A DNA stretch of 64,000 nucleotides from Gymnorhina tibicen (Eukaryota > Chordata > Aves > Passeriformes > Artamidae). A program made the translations under genes and the position numbers. Numbering within the stretch: position 1 is the stretch's first letter; the number at the start of each line of letters is the position of its first letter. The notes under the pieces were generated by a model that did not search any database, had not been told where the DNA came from, and saw only the letters and a program-made list of their open reading frames with translations. The stretch lies in the NCBI GenBank assembly GCA_013399875.1, contig VXAZ01006878.1, positions 1 through 64,000 on the forward strand, given 5' to 3'. Shown here one piece after another: positions 35,074-47,600 of this stretch.

Positions 35074-35469
35074 TCAAAGAACAGAGCAAGGAATAACACA
35101 GAAAAGTAGGAAAAAGTAAACAATTACAGAAAGCAAGAAAGGTACCACCACCAAGAATCTGCGGCATCTGGCGAAGACCCCTCTTCTTCCCTGGGCGAGC
35201 GCGGAGCGAGCTCTGTCGGGGTGCGCCCCGCACGCCGCGCTTACCCAGCGGCTGAGCAGCGCTTTACGGCAGTGACTGGGCAGTTTCACGCCGGCCTGGG
35301 TACCATGGCAGCGGCGCGGTCGCCACGTGGGCAGCGGGGCGTCGGTGTCCGCGAGCGCTCTGTGGCGCGCGCAGCTCCGCGCTGAGGGGCGCGCACCTGC
35401 GGTGGCGGCCGGGGCGAGCGGCTCGCCGCCCTCGTTACGGACCGTCATGGCCTGCCATCTGCGGGCCAT
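35074..35469 (-). other. 131-codon open frame in the CpG-rich block, doubtful
   Basis: It begins MARRWQAMTVRNEGG, is rich in Ala and Arg for 100 residues, and ends with a hydrophobic segment (VVVPFLLSVIVYFFLLFCVI) that would be a plausible membrane anchor. The stop is 5 bp before an AATAAA signal. GC-rich DNA has few stop codons, so an open frame is expected by composition. I recognise no family. A good 5' splice-donor-like word (ctgggtaagcg) inside it argues for a spliced noncoding or LTR-driven transcript as another option. Confidence 0.15.
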
Positions 35470-35525
35470 CGCGGCCCGTTATCTGCACAGATCTTCTCGA
35501 AGGAGCCGGGCAGTGGTGAAACGAG
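35155..35525. promoter_or_regulatory. CpG island, the only one in the window
   Basis: GC and CpG density jump sharply: the 60 bases from 35341 are 47 G/C with 11 CpG dinucleotides, in a window otherwise AT-rich and CpG-poor. Retained CpGs mean the DNA is either unmethylated in the germline (active promoter) or a recent insertion. No gene body can be tied to it on either strand. Confidence 0.8.
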
Positions 35526-35560
35526 TCACTCTTCAACAGTTCTTTACAGTGTGAGAAGTC

Positions 35561-36540
35561 CGTGCCTCACTAAGAAAATGGCCAAGCAAGCGCCGACAGC
35601 CTGCGCGCACGAAAACAAGTTCAGTCTCTGTTATAGAGATAGTACGTGCCAGGGAGAGAGGGAAAAGGGGACTCCGCACCTTTTGGGAAATCAGATTAAG
35701 ATTGGATTGAAATGTTGAGCTGTTCAAGGAAACAGTCTGATTTAGAAGGGTTGGAGAAGAGATTCTGGGAGGGATGGAGGGCAGGAATGAGTGAGGATTA
35801 AGAAATGATGTGCCAGAAAAGCCATTTCAGTTAAGCCACAGAATTCCTTTGCCAGGGTAGAAAAATATGAAACTGGCCTTGTGCTGTTCTTGTAAATCTC
35901 TGGCTGTGGAGGTTCTGGTGGAGGATGAAGTGTTGAGCAATGCCAGCTCAGAATTGAATCAGTTTCTCCAGTGGACTTTTATGTCCAGTAATGTGAAATT
36001 GAAAGATTATTTCTACGAGGTTTTGGTTTTCTGGCCTCTTCTCTTGGATTTATTTACAAAACTTAGCACTGCCTCCATGTCCCTTAGCAAGTCCCACCAT
36101 CAGGTTGATCTGGCTCTGTGCCCAGCTCTCAAGAAGTAAATCTCCCCAGTCGGACCAGCTGACGAGCTCTTGGTTTCTTTTTTGCGTGTTGTTGTTTGCT
36201 TGTTGATCCGTGCTGTGGGACAGAGCACAATTAAATGAAGAAAAATGAAAACATAGTGCTATGCCAGACAGTTTTGCTGCTGTCTTGCTGATTATGAAAG
36301 ATGAGTGTGTTTCTGGGCAATAAGACAAGAATGGATAATGCTGTGTCCTTGATGTACTCTAGCTCAGGCAGCATCTTCAGAGCTCTGGTCCTTCCTCAGG
36401 ACTTGGGAGAAGAGTGCCAGCACTGATGTAAACAGAAGCTTCCCTTGTCCCTGGGCTTGTTTCTTGTAGAGCTTTCACAACCTAAAGTGCACAATTGTTT
36501 GGTATGCCTAGACAGGCATTATTTTGAGATACATTGTTTT
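35561..36540. other. Unique noncoding DNA
   Basis: The first 150 bases still carry several CpGs (gcgccgacagcctgcgcgca near 35590) and may belong to the island or LTR. The rest is ordinary DNA. Confidence 0.4.
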
Positions 36541-36820
36541 GTACTGATAGGATAAGCAATAATGGCTTTAAACAGAAAGAAAGTAGGTTCAGATTAGAAA
36601 TTAGGAAGAAATTCTTCACTATGAGGGTGGGTGAGGCACTGGCACGGGTTCCCCATGGAAGTTGTGACTGCCCCACCCCTGGAAGTGTTCAAGGTCAGGT
36701 TGGATGGGGACCTAAGCAGCCTGGTCTAGTGGAAGGTGTCCTTGCCCATGGCAAGAGGGTTGGAAGGGAATGATCTTCAAGATGCCTTCCAATACCAACC
36801 ATTCTGTGCTTGTGTGATAT
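36541..36820 (+). mobile_element. CR1 LINE 3' end
   Basis: From 'gtactgataggataagcaat' (the pol DRTRGNGF region) through 'ttaggaagaaattcttcact', 'gttcaaggtcaggttggatg' and 'aataccaaccattctgtgct'. The frame is broken after the IRKKFFTMRV motif. Confidence 0.94.
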
Positions 36821-39800
36821 CTTTGTGTAGGGTGTAAATTTAGCCCGTGCTGAAAATCCCTGCTGTTACTCTGTGCACAAACTTTCCCATCATAAACCCA
36901 CCCATTTTCTTTTACTGAGCCTGAAGTTTGTTGTTCCCTCAGCAAACTCACAAGCTCTTACATAACATCTGAGTGCTATTATTATCTATTACTGTTTGCA
37001 CATTTGCTTAAAATTTATTCCCACACCTTTCCTTCTTCAAGGCCTCTGTTTTCTTCCTCTCTCCTCCTCACTCCTATTTCTACCCCTACATCTGTCTCTC
37101 ATTTTCCCACGATGTAAATTCGGAGGCTTTACTATCACTTTATATTTCCCAAATGCTGCCACTAGTACACCTTCTGAGATCACTTCATTCAGCAGCTGTC
37201 TTGCTCTGGAATTTTATTCTTCTGGCTCCCTGTTCTTTCATAGCTACATGACATCCTTAATTTTCCATTCTGAGCCCAGCACCCGTGCACCAATAGAACC
37301 ATGTACCCAGGTTCTGACCTCCTGCTTGCCTGGACTTCTGTTCCCTCCTGCCCTGAAACCAATATCGTCTACTTTTCATCCTGTCTTTGACTCCCATCTT
37401 CTTCTGGATCATTCACTAAGGATGATGACCACAAAATAAATATTTAGTGTAGTTATTCCTGACTTACTTATTGCAATGTCCTCCTGACAGCATTCAAGAC
37501 AGAAGACTCCCATGGTGAAGCAAAGGCAAATCTGCCCTTTGGGAAATATTTGATGCAATGCTTAGCACCTTATTATTATAGGGTAGACTTTTTACAGACC
37601 AGACTGGAAAGACTCTTTGGACGTGATGTTATCTCATGGGGCTTGAATGTGGCCAGTGGACTGCATGCAACATGCAAAGATCTTGGATATAGAGTACTAT
37701 CAGATTTAGAACTAGATTTGCTGGATACCGTGGTAGGATCTCCAGTTTGTTATTGGGAGATAAAGTCCTTTCCGTCCTTGAAATACATAAATTCCTTTGC
37801 TACAATGGTTAAAAAACATAAGGTGTCTGGATAGGGTTATCGCTTCTGCCACTTTTTGAATGCCTGTACTATTTTATTAATTTTAAAATAACAGTTGGAA
37901 GCTGACCTTTCCTTCTAGAAGCCTAAATTATTTAACCCAGAGAATTATTTAACTCCGAACTCATTTCCTGTTGTGTTCTCAGAGATAGAGAACTGAGGAT
38001 GCTCATTTGATATCAAAGGGAGCCCATGTTATGCTGGTAGTAAACTGGATACTTATCCTAGAACATTGTCTCAATCCAGAATGTCTTTCCTGTCCTTGTA
38101 ACCCAGAAAAGCCCAGCTCCAACAGCAAACTAAATCCTGCATATAATTTTCAGCCCAAGGAGTCATTTCAGCCAGATGTTTCTCATGCCTTTGCTGTTGA
38201 TCTCTGTGCTGCTTTGGGGTCTCACCAGATTAAAAGCCCATCCTTGTCCTCTTCCCAAAATGTTCACCTGAAATTTTCATGGAAGCAGATTGTTTACTGA
38301 GAATCAGAATAGAGTGCTCACTTTTCTTCTTTCTCAAGATGGTAATTTTTGACTAATTTTGCTTTGTGGTCTTGATGTTTCATTGTGCCCTATGACCTGA
38401 AAGATTTTTTGTACCAGAAGGCTCTATAGAAATGACTGCATCCTAAATTATGTTAGAGGAGAACTTACAAATTTCATTTCTAGCTGCAGATTTAGTCTGA
38501 AATAAAGAAAACACTGGTGGAGAACCATGTGTGGAGCAGCTTTCTTGTTCACACTGATAGCAACACTTGCAAAATGCAGTCAGCCATGAGCAGGATGCTG
38601 CACACATCCAACACCTGCTGGGCCTAAGTCTGCTGGAAATACACCCAGAGCAGTCAGTTTTCCTTTTTTCACAAGAGAGGAGAGAGATGGATTTCCTTAG
38701 TCCTGGGGGGATTAAATGCCCAGTTGGGTTGACTCGATAATGTGGAGGGAATAGGGTCAAAACAACAACTTCAGCTTTCAAGTGATGGGTTTGTCTGCAG
38801 TGACATGAACAAATTCCCCATTGTATTCACCACAAACAGGCTTTTCTTCCCATATCAGCCTGCAAGAGCTTTTCGTTCCGAGGGTTTTTTTACCTACCAT
38901 AGAACAAACATATTTGTTGTCAACACTGCAAAAAATCCCCCCAGTTTCCTTATGTCTGAGTTCCCATGTGTCTCTCTTACACTATCCCAGGGCATTAATA
39001 GACTGTAGGATCTTGTTCCAGGCCGTTATCTGGTTTTCATTTCAGTAGTCCTTTTTGAGACTACTCCTATACAGCAACTTCCCCGTGTATCTGTCTGACC
39101 TTCTGCACCAAAAGCCACTCTGTCTTTTAAGCACTGAAATAGATTTTCCTTCTTTCATCAGCCTGGCAGGTGAAGCCCCAGAATTTGCCCCTAGCCCCAC
39201 CCCTGCAGAGTTGATATCAACATTGCCAGAAATGGATGTTGAGGCAATGGCTTTCCAGGTCTCAGCAGTGATATTATCAGACCATTAACCTGAGGAAGCT
39301 GTATCTCTCTACCTGTGTATTTTGACACCTCTGAGGTACTTTGCACTCTCTTGCTGCAGACAGCTTCTTCTTTGTAGCACTAGTTCCACATTTGCCTTTT
39401 AGGGTGTATAAAGTTTATCTGCTTCTCCTGTGCATGTATTTTGTATTTTCCTATTTTGTTTTCTTTTTTTTTTTCCCCTCAAAGTCAGTTTTTCACTTGG
39501 TGTAAATGCGGGCGGAGAACTGCAGTGAACTTTACAGGAACCAGCTCCACAGCTCCAGTTGGGAGAGCTGTTAACCATTTGCTATTCTTGGGAAACAATT
39601 TAAGTATTCCAGGTAAAATGCAATAGCGTAACACTTAGGGCAAACCATGCATTTAACAGATTGTGTTCCTAGTAATGGGTGAATTTTAATAGGATTAAGA
39701 AAAAGCATTTCTCCACGTGTCTGGGCATTTTAATTGCTGTTTTTAGGTAGGTGAGAATATTGTCCCTGTGTCTGTGACACTGCGTGCAACTGATTTCCTG

Positions 39801-39835
39801 TGTGTCTCTAGCTTAACCACTGGAGTCTATTATAT
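36821..39835. other. Unique DNA, 3 kb, pyrimidine-rich in part
   Basis: 36990-37440 is pyrimidine-rich and carries a 147-codon plus frame (36996-37439), probably composition-driven. 37550-37834 carries a 94-codon plus frame of mixed composition. A weak non-LTR RT-like word (LTYCNVLL) is readable near 37461-37490 but unsupported. A T-rich run lies at 39466-39478. Confidence 0.4.
37550..37834 (+). other. Unrecognised 94-codon open frame
   Basis: It begins MMQCLAPYYYRVDFLQ. Balanced residue use (RLERLFGRDVISWGLNVA, then DLELDLLDTVVG) gives it a more protein-like look than other frames here. I recognise no family, and no splice or Kozak support is clear. It could be a decayed exon, a fragment of an old element, or chance. 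Confidence 0.15.
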
Positions 39836-40238
39836 ATAGACAGGCTGAGAGAGTTGAAGCTGTTCAGCCTGGAGAAAAGAAGGCTCCACAGAGACCTTAT
39901 ACCACATTCCAGTACATAAAGGGACTGCAGGAGAGCTGAAGAGGGTCCTTTGACACGGGCATGGAGTGACAGTAGAAGGGATAATGGCTTTAAGCTAAGG
40001 AGGATAGGTTTAGATTAGATATTAGGAAGAAGCTCTTTACTGTGAGGGTGGTGAGGCACTGGCAAAGGTTGCCCAGTGAAGCTGTGGATACCCATCCCTG
40101 GAAGTGTTCAAGGTCAGATTGGATGGGGCTTTGAGCAACCTGGTCTAGTGGAAGGTGTCCCTGCCCATGACTGTGTGGTTGGAACTAGACGTTCTTTAAT
40201 GTCCCTTCCACCCCAAACCATTCTATGATTCTATGATA
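39836..40238 (+). mobile_element. CR1 LINE 3' part, about 400 bp
   Basis: It runs from 'agacaggctgagagagttga' and 'agctgttcagcctggagaaa' through 'atattaggaagaagctcttt' to 'ccattctatgattctatgat'. The ATTCTATG end is intact. The pol frame contains stops. Confidence 0.96.
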
Positions 40239-41142
40239 TTTGAGTCTAATATATATTTGGTTTAATACATTTTTCCAAATGGGCTGAATTTTTTAGAGTT
40301 AAAGGTGAAACAGCTTTTAAGAATTGTGTGGCTAGGTGTTGCATTTAGTTTTGGTTTTGGTTTTTTTCTTTTAAAGCTTAAACAGGAATATGCTAATTCT
40401 TGCTCACAAATCAAGAAGTAATTTAAAGTCATTTAAACTTTACTCATTGCAATGAGATCAGAGAGCTTGCTATTCATGTTTAATTTGTGTATCACAGTTT
40501 CTTTTCTTTGTTCAGCGGATAGGATGAGTTGGGATCTAGATGCCTTGAGTAGCAATAATCTGAATTGCTCGCTACTGAGACACCATAGTCGTTACAACAT
40601 ATAAGAGAGTGGTTTAGAGTAGTTGCTGTATGGACTTTGGCCTCAGTTTTACACATTGAGAGGGATGTGAAACTGTCCTCTGTACTGGACAATGTAGGCT
40701 CATTAATGGACAGCTGATGTCTTGGTGGGCATTTGTGGAGTGTGGAGCTGGAGGGTTCCCCATGGGCTTCTGGATCACAGAAACATTAGCACATAGTGAG
40801 GAGGTGTCTTCTTTCACCTCCTGCTGGATGAATGCAAATCCCTCATCGCTAGAATGACGAGTCATTTCTGTCATAGCAGGAGTGTCTCTGGATATATGAT
40901 GTTAGATCTGAAAGGTGACTCTGCTGTTTGATCTCAGCAGGTGCATGGTCGGTCTGAAAACATGGACTCCTTACTTAGACAGCGGCACTCATCATCTGTT
41001 GATCAAAGGAGGAGAGCTGCTCATTCACCAAGTTAAATTGCAGAGAGCTGCAGAATTAATACAGAGATATCTTGCTGCAATACAGCATCTTTCGTTACTG
41101 ATGGAATGCTGTGCGGAAAACATTGCAGCACGTATCAGGATC
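40239..41142. other. Unique noncoding DNA
   Basis: No gene recognised. A G/T-rich stretch (ttggttttggtttttttc) sits near 40350. Confidence 0.45.
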
Positions 41143-41412
41143 AGAGAATCATAGAATCCTGAGGCTTGGAAAAGACTTCTAAGATCATCCAGTCCAACCA
41201 TTAATCCAGCACTGCCAAGTCCACCACTAAATCATGTCCCTAAACCATGTCCCACATCTTCATGCTTGTCGTGTTTCCACCACTCCCCTGAGCAGCCTGT
41301 TCCGATGCTTGACCACCATTTCTATGAAAAAACTTTCCTAATATCCAGTCTCTCTCCATTTTTGATCGTTCTGTAGTTCCAGTACCTTATGTTATAGGCC
41401 ATCTCTTCTTGC
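41143..41412 (-). mobile_element. CR1 LINE 3' fragment
   Basis: It starts 'agagaatcatagaatcctga' and continues through 'aaaagacttctaagatcatc' and 'agcactgccaagtccaccac', then 'gagcagcctgttccgatgct'. The last 65 bases (after about 41345) are degraded but still follow the CR1 order. Confidence 0.92.
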
Positions 41413-44400
41413 AGCTGCAAGGGTGCAGGGTAGGATCATGCTCATCACCACTAGCTGATGAACACAACTAAACCAGCTGCTGAGCTGTTTGCTTTAGCAA
41501 TTACTCTTTTTCCCCACCAGTGCTTAAACTTTATGGGGTTGCAATACTTCATATACCCTAAAGCTAGGCACTTTCTTTTTAATGTCGCTAAATGTTTAAA
41601 AACATGTTGATTGAATTCACAAAGATTGTGTTTCCTAACCATGGAACAACTGTATTCTTTTATATGAGGCAGAATTTGCTTATATGAAATCAGTTACAAC
41701 TGCTACAATTCTGGCATATGACTTCTGTAGCACAAATAATTCTTTAAAAACACAAAGGCATATTTTCTCCTGCATTCAGTTGCAGGCACAGGTTAGAACA
41801 GTCTGTGATTTTTTTAACCATATGCCCATTCATTGTGACATTCACATTGGACAGCTGAAAGCAGCATTTTCCAGCCACCCCCTACTCTGAATTTATGAGC
41901 TATATCAGCCAGGCTGCTGCTTGAACATCTGGGAGTGTGGGATCACAGCTTTCTGTAGCATTTCATTGTGGCCCAAGTGCAGCAGAGAATATCTGAAATA
42001 GAATCCAAACCCTTGGATACTGAGAAAGTGTGAAGGTCTCTCTGTATTGATTTCAAATATGAGGTGTGTTCTAGTTCTCAAATGGCTTTTGAAAGTGTTT
42101 TGGATATTGTTGATGTGATGCTAATGGCAAAACTCCCTAAAAGAACATCTGTGATAGCCACTGTGTAGTACCTTTAAAATTTCTTATACAATTATATTGG
42201 ACTGCTAAAAAACAATTCTATGTAAAAACTGCATTTTTGCCAGTCCACAGGGAAAATCCTCAAGCTAAATTTTACTCCTTACTGCATGCTGCAGCAGTCC
42301 AGATGTTTTTTCTCAGACAGATGTTGCTTTGCCCAACACCAGTCATCGTCACTCCTGAGCTACTATTCTGTATGTACACAGAGTCTGTTCCTGGATCTGC
42401 AAAAGCTGCAAGTCAATGATTTTTTCGTCTCATTTTTTTGTCATTTATACCTCCTGCCCTGTTCAAATAAGCAGTTGGTTTCCTATTGAAGAAGCACAGT
42501 AGTTAAATTATGAGATTTGTTTGAAAACTTCTGGAGGCCGGAAATCTTAGACAACAAATGCTCCTTATTTCATTTTATCAGACTTCTGAGTTCCACTGCA
42601 TAACTACACGCTGTGCAGCATTGGGTGTGTTCTCGTGGTTTGACCCCAGGACACCCATGCACACAAATCCCTTCGCTTTTGTTCAGCTGGCCACCTGGCT
42701 TCATTTGCTGTTAGCTAACTCTGGTCTTGAAAGGGACCGTGAAAGCATCCAGACTGTATAGTCTCTCTCAACTGCCTCTGTCAAGCTGAAGAACCTCAGT
42801 GTATTTAGTTGTTCCTAATCAGCAAGCTTACCTATACTTTTGCATCCTTAAAATTTCTAGTTTTCACATCTTTTTGTCACAGAGAGTTCTGCTGTTTGTT
42901 AATCTGCATTTTATATGGGACTTTATTCAATGATACACTAATACTTCTGTTTCTATTCTCTGTTTATTCCTTATTTGCCCTGATGTTCTTTGGCTTTTGC
43001 CATGTGAATAGCCACAGGGTGATAGAAATAGTCATTAAAACTCTCAGGCATTTTTTACAAGTTCAAGGCTATCCTTGTGTACATGAAGAGGAGTTCTTCA
43101 CAGGACAGCTCATATCCTGGTCCGATTTGCCCTCTTGAGGGGTTATTTTTTTCCATAGATTCTTGTCCACAAAGGATCCAAGATGGATCCTTGTGTTATG
43201 TAGGAAGAATCTGGACCTACACAGTGTAGTCAGACTGAATTTTTGAAATTAATAAGGTGTCATGCTTAAATGTAATGGCTTGTGACATACATACAGTCGC
43301 ACAAAATGATCTCACATTCTCTTCTGGCTTTAAATGATGAGTATATGTGATTGCCAGAGTAATTTTTAGACCATATTTTCAGACCCTGCTTGTGAAAGTG
43401 TAGGCTGATATCTAAACCAGCTAGCATCAATGAAAAGAGCAGTGCCTGAATCAGTGCCAGGCAAAACATGTACTCAGTAGCCACTCTTGGATAACAAAGA
43501 CTGTTTCTGAGAGGATAAAACTAAAGGGACTGAAAATACTATCAAGAATCTGACAGCCTCCCCTGTCAAGTCAATACATGACTTGTGGATGTCCTTGAAG
43601 GGGTATAAAATTTTCATCCAAAAAAGTTACAGGAATAGTTTACAAATCTACTGCGCCAGCTGCTAGAAGGAAATAAATTCAAGATACAGGGAACTTAAAA
43701 ACATAAAGTTCCATGCCAAGAAGTATTCTCCACACCTGTCTTATACTTCTTAGGTGAAAGACGCAAAACTGTGTTGAGTTGTTGTCATAAAGGGGATCAA
43801 TCCGCAAGAACAAAACTTTCTCTCTGAGAAACATTTAAAGGAATGTTAAGTTAACATTGTCACATAATAGGAACAGCAGTACTGTTTGGAAAATATAAAG
43901 AATATAAATACTTCCCTTTTCTTATTAGACTTATACGTATGTAGAATTTTAATGATTGCTTCCAGTTAACAAAGACTATTTTCAGTAAATAACAACAACA
44001 AAAAAATCCTTGAGGAACATTTATGTAGCAATGGCATTTAACTCTTCAGTTTCTAATTCAGTTAGTCACCAGTTTTCCAATCCTTAGAGTAACAAGTTCT
44101 TTATTATTAGGGTGTATTTATTCTTCTTTTAAATAGTATAGTAGAAATATTCCCTATAATATTTATGTAAATGATAATTGTGACAATTTTATTCTGTAGA
44201 AAAGAAATATCTACTGATATAAAGAAGCCACAAGAGCAGAATGCTAGAATCTTTATTAATAATATCACTCCAGCATTTTTGAATCCTCTTTCATAATACG
44301 TTTGTTTTTTTCTGTGGCTCAAATTTTTTAAATTCTTGAGTTAATGAATGGTTCCTTTTCTTAGATCCTCTTTGATCTTCAGGTCTGTTTCCAAGAGCTA

Positions 44401-45437
44401 GCAGTGTAAGTGAAGGGTTAGCTGTCATACAAAAAGGAAAACAAAATGGATTTGGTCTTTCATTGAACACATCCAGTGCTGTTTCAAAATGAAAGACTAA
44501 CAGCTTAATAAAAAATTTAAATGTATTAGGAGAATGAAAACGGTTGTTATGTAGTGATACTTTAGGCAAGGACTTGACTGGTTCTGTACAAAAGTGATCA
44601 AAACAGAAAATGACAACTAAACCTCAAACATGTGTAATGCATTAAAAAGTGAAATTTTAAAAACAAAAAGTATGACATGCATAGTTTTTTTGAAGAACCT
44701 TAAATTCATAGAAATTATGAAAGAATAAGTCCATTAGGAATCCGTAATATCTACTTGAGCTCCAGGAAGCCTTCTAATAACAAATTTCCAGGAGTGGGAA
44801 GCTCAAGCATTGACTTGTGTAAATCTTCTTAGTAGCCTCTAGTGCCTCAAATATTTCAAATCTTCTAACACTCCATTGAGCAGGGAATACTGCCTGACTC
44901 CCTCTTGGAAGCCAGTAGATTATCATTCTCCTAACCATTAGCATTAATTAATCCAGGCAATAAAACACTGCAAACATCTTAGCAGACCATCTCTCTCCTG
45001 GCATGCAGCTACTAATTTACACTGAACCAGTATGGCTTGATTCCAAGCCTGAGCCACAGATTCTTGTCTTTTGTAAACATTAAGTATCATTCATCATATT
45101 AGTGAAGCAGCCTTTTCCTACTATTTATTTATAGCTATACATATAAGTATACATATAAGTGTATGTGTACATAAACATATACAAAAGCACATAGATTCAA
45201 AGAGGGGTTTGGAATTCTGTTTTGAAAATAGCCATTTTGGGCTGTGATTTCCAACAAACTGTTGAACAGTTTTTAAAGTGTATTTCTTTGAGCAGCTTCT
45301 GATCAAATATTTTCTCATTAAGGATTGATATGGCACATTTTTGGTCACCTTTGAAATTTTTTTCCAGTTCTCTTACACATCCATAATGCCTTGTACCTTT
45401 CCAAGAACTAGAGCTGTGAGATCACAGTTCACAGCCA
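41413..45437. other. Unique DNA, 4 kb, repeat-free
   Basis: No gene or dispersed repeat recognised. AT-rich, with many short open frames. A 12-bp tandem duplication (tatacatataag) lies at 45136-45159 within an AT-rich run. Confidence 0.45.
45136..45159. repeat. 12-bp tandem duplication
   Basis: Two adjacent copies of tatacatataag within A/T/G-rich low-complexity DNA. Confidence 0.85.
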
Positions 45438-45972
45438 GAAATGGAGTGCTGCATCAACTGTGAATACGATGGAGAAATGGTGTTCACTTAGCAAAGGTGT
45501 GAACCTATTGGAGCAGGCTGAGAGGAGGGTCACAAAAATTATCGGAGGGCTGCAGCACCTCTCCTGTGAGGAAAGGGTGAGAGAATTGAGGTTGTTCAGC
45601 CTGGAGAACAGAATGCTTCAGGGAGACTTTATTCCAACCTTTCAGTATTTAAAAGGACCTTATAACAAAGATGGGGACAGACTTTTTAAATAAGGCCTGT
45701 AGCAATAGGACAAGGGGTAACAGTTTTTAACTAAAAGAGGGTAGATTCAAACTAGATATAAAGAAGAAGTTTTTTACAGTAAGCATGGAGAAACACTGAC
45801 ACAGCTTGCCCAGAGAGGTGGTGGATGCCCCATCCCTGGAAACATTCCAGACCAGGTTGAATGGAGCTTTGAGCAACCTGGTCTGGTAGAAGGTGTCCCT
45901 GCCCATAGCAGAGGGGTTGGACTAAGTCAGGTTTAAAGGTCCCTTCCAATCCAATCCAAACCATTCTGTTGT
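45438..45972 (+). mobile_element. CR1 LINE 3' part, about 530 bp
   Basis: It starts 'gaaatggagtgctgcatcaa' (pol LEYCIQ region), shows 'ctattggagcaggctgagag', 'acctctcctgtgaggaaagg' and 'gagaattgaggttgttcagc', and ends 'atccaaaccattctgttgtt'. The frame reads RVTKIIGGLQHLSCEERVRELRLFSLENR before being stopped near 45693. Confidence 0.95.
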
Positions 45973-47600
45973 TCCTACAGACCTCAGCCTCTGGGACTCT
46001 ATTGTCCATGTGAACTACTTGATGGAAGTCAAGAGGCAATAAAGACTGATGGCAAGCATTGTCTCCTTACTTCACACAAGTGACAGCTTAGGCAGGCTTC
46101 ATTTTCTTAATGCTGGACATTTAAAAGTTTAGCTTTTCAAGTTATTGTTGATTGGATTGTGCCATCTTTTACTTTTCTTCTATTCTTGTCCTACAATTTA
46201 TGATGTTGGCCACATTCCAGTGAATGTCCCTTTCTTTGTCTCTCAGGCATTAATAATGACCATGGTGCTTCCTCTTGAAGTCTGATTTGTTTTTAATTTT
46301 TCTCTCATGTTGCTTAAATCAAAAGACATACTCAAAGGTGTTACTTCAGATAACTTGTAAAATTTAAGAATTTATCTCTAAACTCTCTTTTCCTTCAGAC
46401 AGAGTTGAACATTTGCACACACCTTCTCAGGATGTTCTCTTGCCCATACAAGCTAAATATTCTCCAAAATAAATTTTAAGTGCTGGATCGAAACTCAGCC
46501 AGGGGCCATATGACCAATTTTTCCAAGTAGGAACAATCACAGGTTAATGCTCGTACTTTCATCACTCTTTAATTTATCCAGAGTTACTCTTCTGTTGACC
46601 AAATCTACAAAGCTACTACCTCAGTATAGTTTTGCTGACTTAGATAAAATCCTCTCTGTTCAGTGAGCACCTTATGCACCAGAATTGTGTTCAGTGACAT
46701 GCCAAAATGTGTGCCACCTTTGCCCTTTTAAGTCAGAAACATCTTCATCTTGCAGTGACTCTGATAAATGAACTGGTAAGTTGTCTAGCTCAGTTGCATC
46801 ACACAACAGTCAGGTTTTCAGCCTTGTTTGCAAATCCTTTGCCAAAAAACATTTCTGATTTTTGTAGGTATGTTGCATCTATTCCCACTTACTCAGTTAT
46901 AATAATGTTTGACATAAAAGGTCAGATCCCAGACATTACTCTGTTTCTTTTGTGCTCATTCATTTGCTTCTTCAGTGGCAGATATTCCCAAGACTATGCA
47001 TTGGAATTATGGAATTGGCCAGGGGAGAATAAACCATCCTTTTAATAGTGACTCTCTTAGACTAGTAGAAGAATGCAGCCAGCATATGCACTGTCAGAAT
47101 AGAAAATTTCCTCAGGACCAATTGTAAGCCGTTTCTTTATACTAGGTACTTACAGCTCATTGTTGAGTAGAAAACTAAGATTACCTTTGTTTATGTATAA
47201 AATAAGACTGTAAAAGCCAGTTTCATGGATACCAAAGGTTAAAAAAAATGAGCTTTCATCACCATATGAGCTGCATTTCTCTCTGGAGTTACCTGGACCT
47301 CTGCACTTCTCATTCAGCTGCTTCATGCAAGTGCTTACAGTCCATGGTGAGTCTGTGACTTGTCTGTCTTGTCCAAGCATGCAGAAAATAAACAGATCAG
47401 AAGATCATCACAGAGTTGCTGAAGTGCTTAAAAGAGCAACAGACCATCTTTGACATGTGATTTCCTCCATAGAAGTTCATTAGGAGATTGTGGGAGCTCG
47501 TCACTCACAGACGCAGCTCACACAGAAAGTACCACAGATGCCCATTGTGTTTTGGTAACCTGGGTAGGGGTGATAGTCCTGATTATCAGTCTTTTGTGAC
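45973..47600. other. Unique noncoding DNA
   Basis: No repeat or gene recognised. A 112-codon plus frame (46707-47045) shows no family resemblance. Confidence 0.45.

Larger units (their letters stand above)
34963..35560 (-). mobile_element. Probable LTR-like block containing a CpG island
   Basis: Seen on the minus strand, a CpG-rich upstream part leads into T-rich DNA, then an AATAAA poly(A) signal (35063-35068). A pyrimidine-rich tail follows (catcctcccccaccctcccc) and the block ends near 'tgtgttcaca'. That order resembles an LTR (U3, R, U5). The alternative is a genuine CpG-island promoter. I could not place the upstream edge, the TATA box or a target-site duplication with confidence. No coding remains flank it. 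Confidence 0.4.

Noticed and set aside
35327..35554. 75-codon plus frame across the CpG island
   Set aside because: It would need a GTG start, and the GC-rich composition explains its length.
36996..37439. 147-codon plus frame
   Set aside because: Pyrimidine-rich DNA explains the lack of stops and the Ser/Leu/Pro/Phe bias.
37461..37490. Possible L2-type reverse transcriptase word (LTYCNVLL)
   Set aside because: Eight residues in otherwise unrelated sequence is too little; the adjoining frame does not continue the match.
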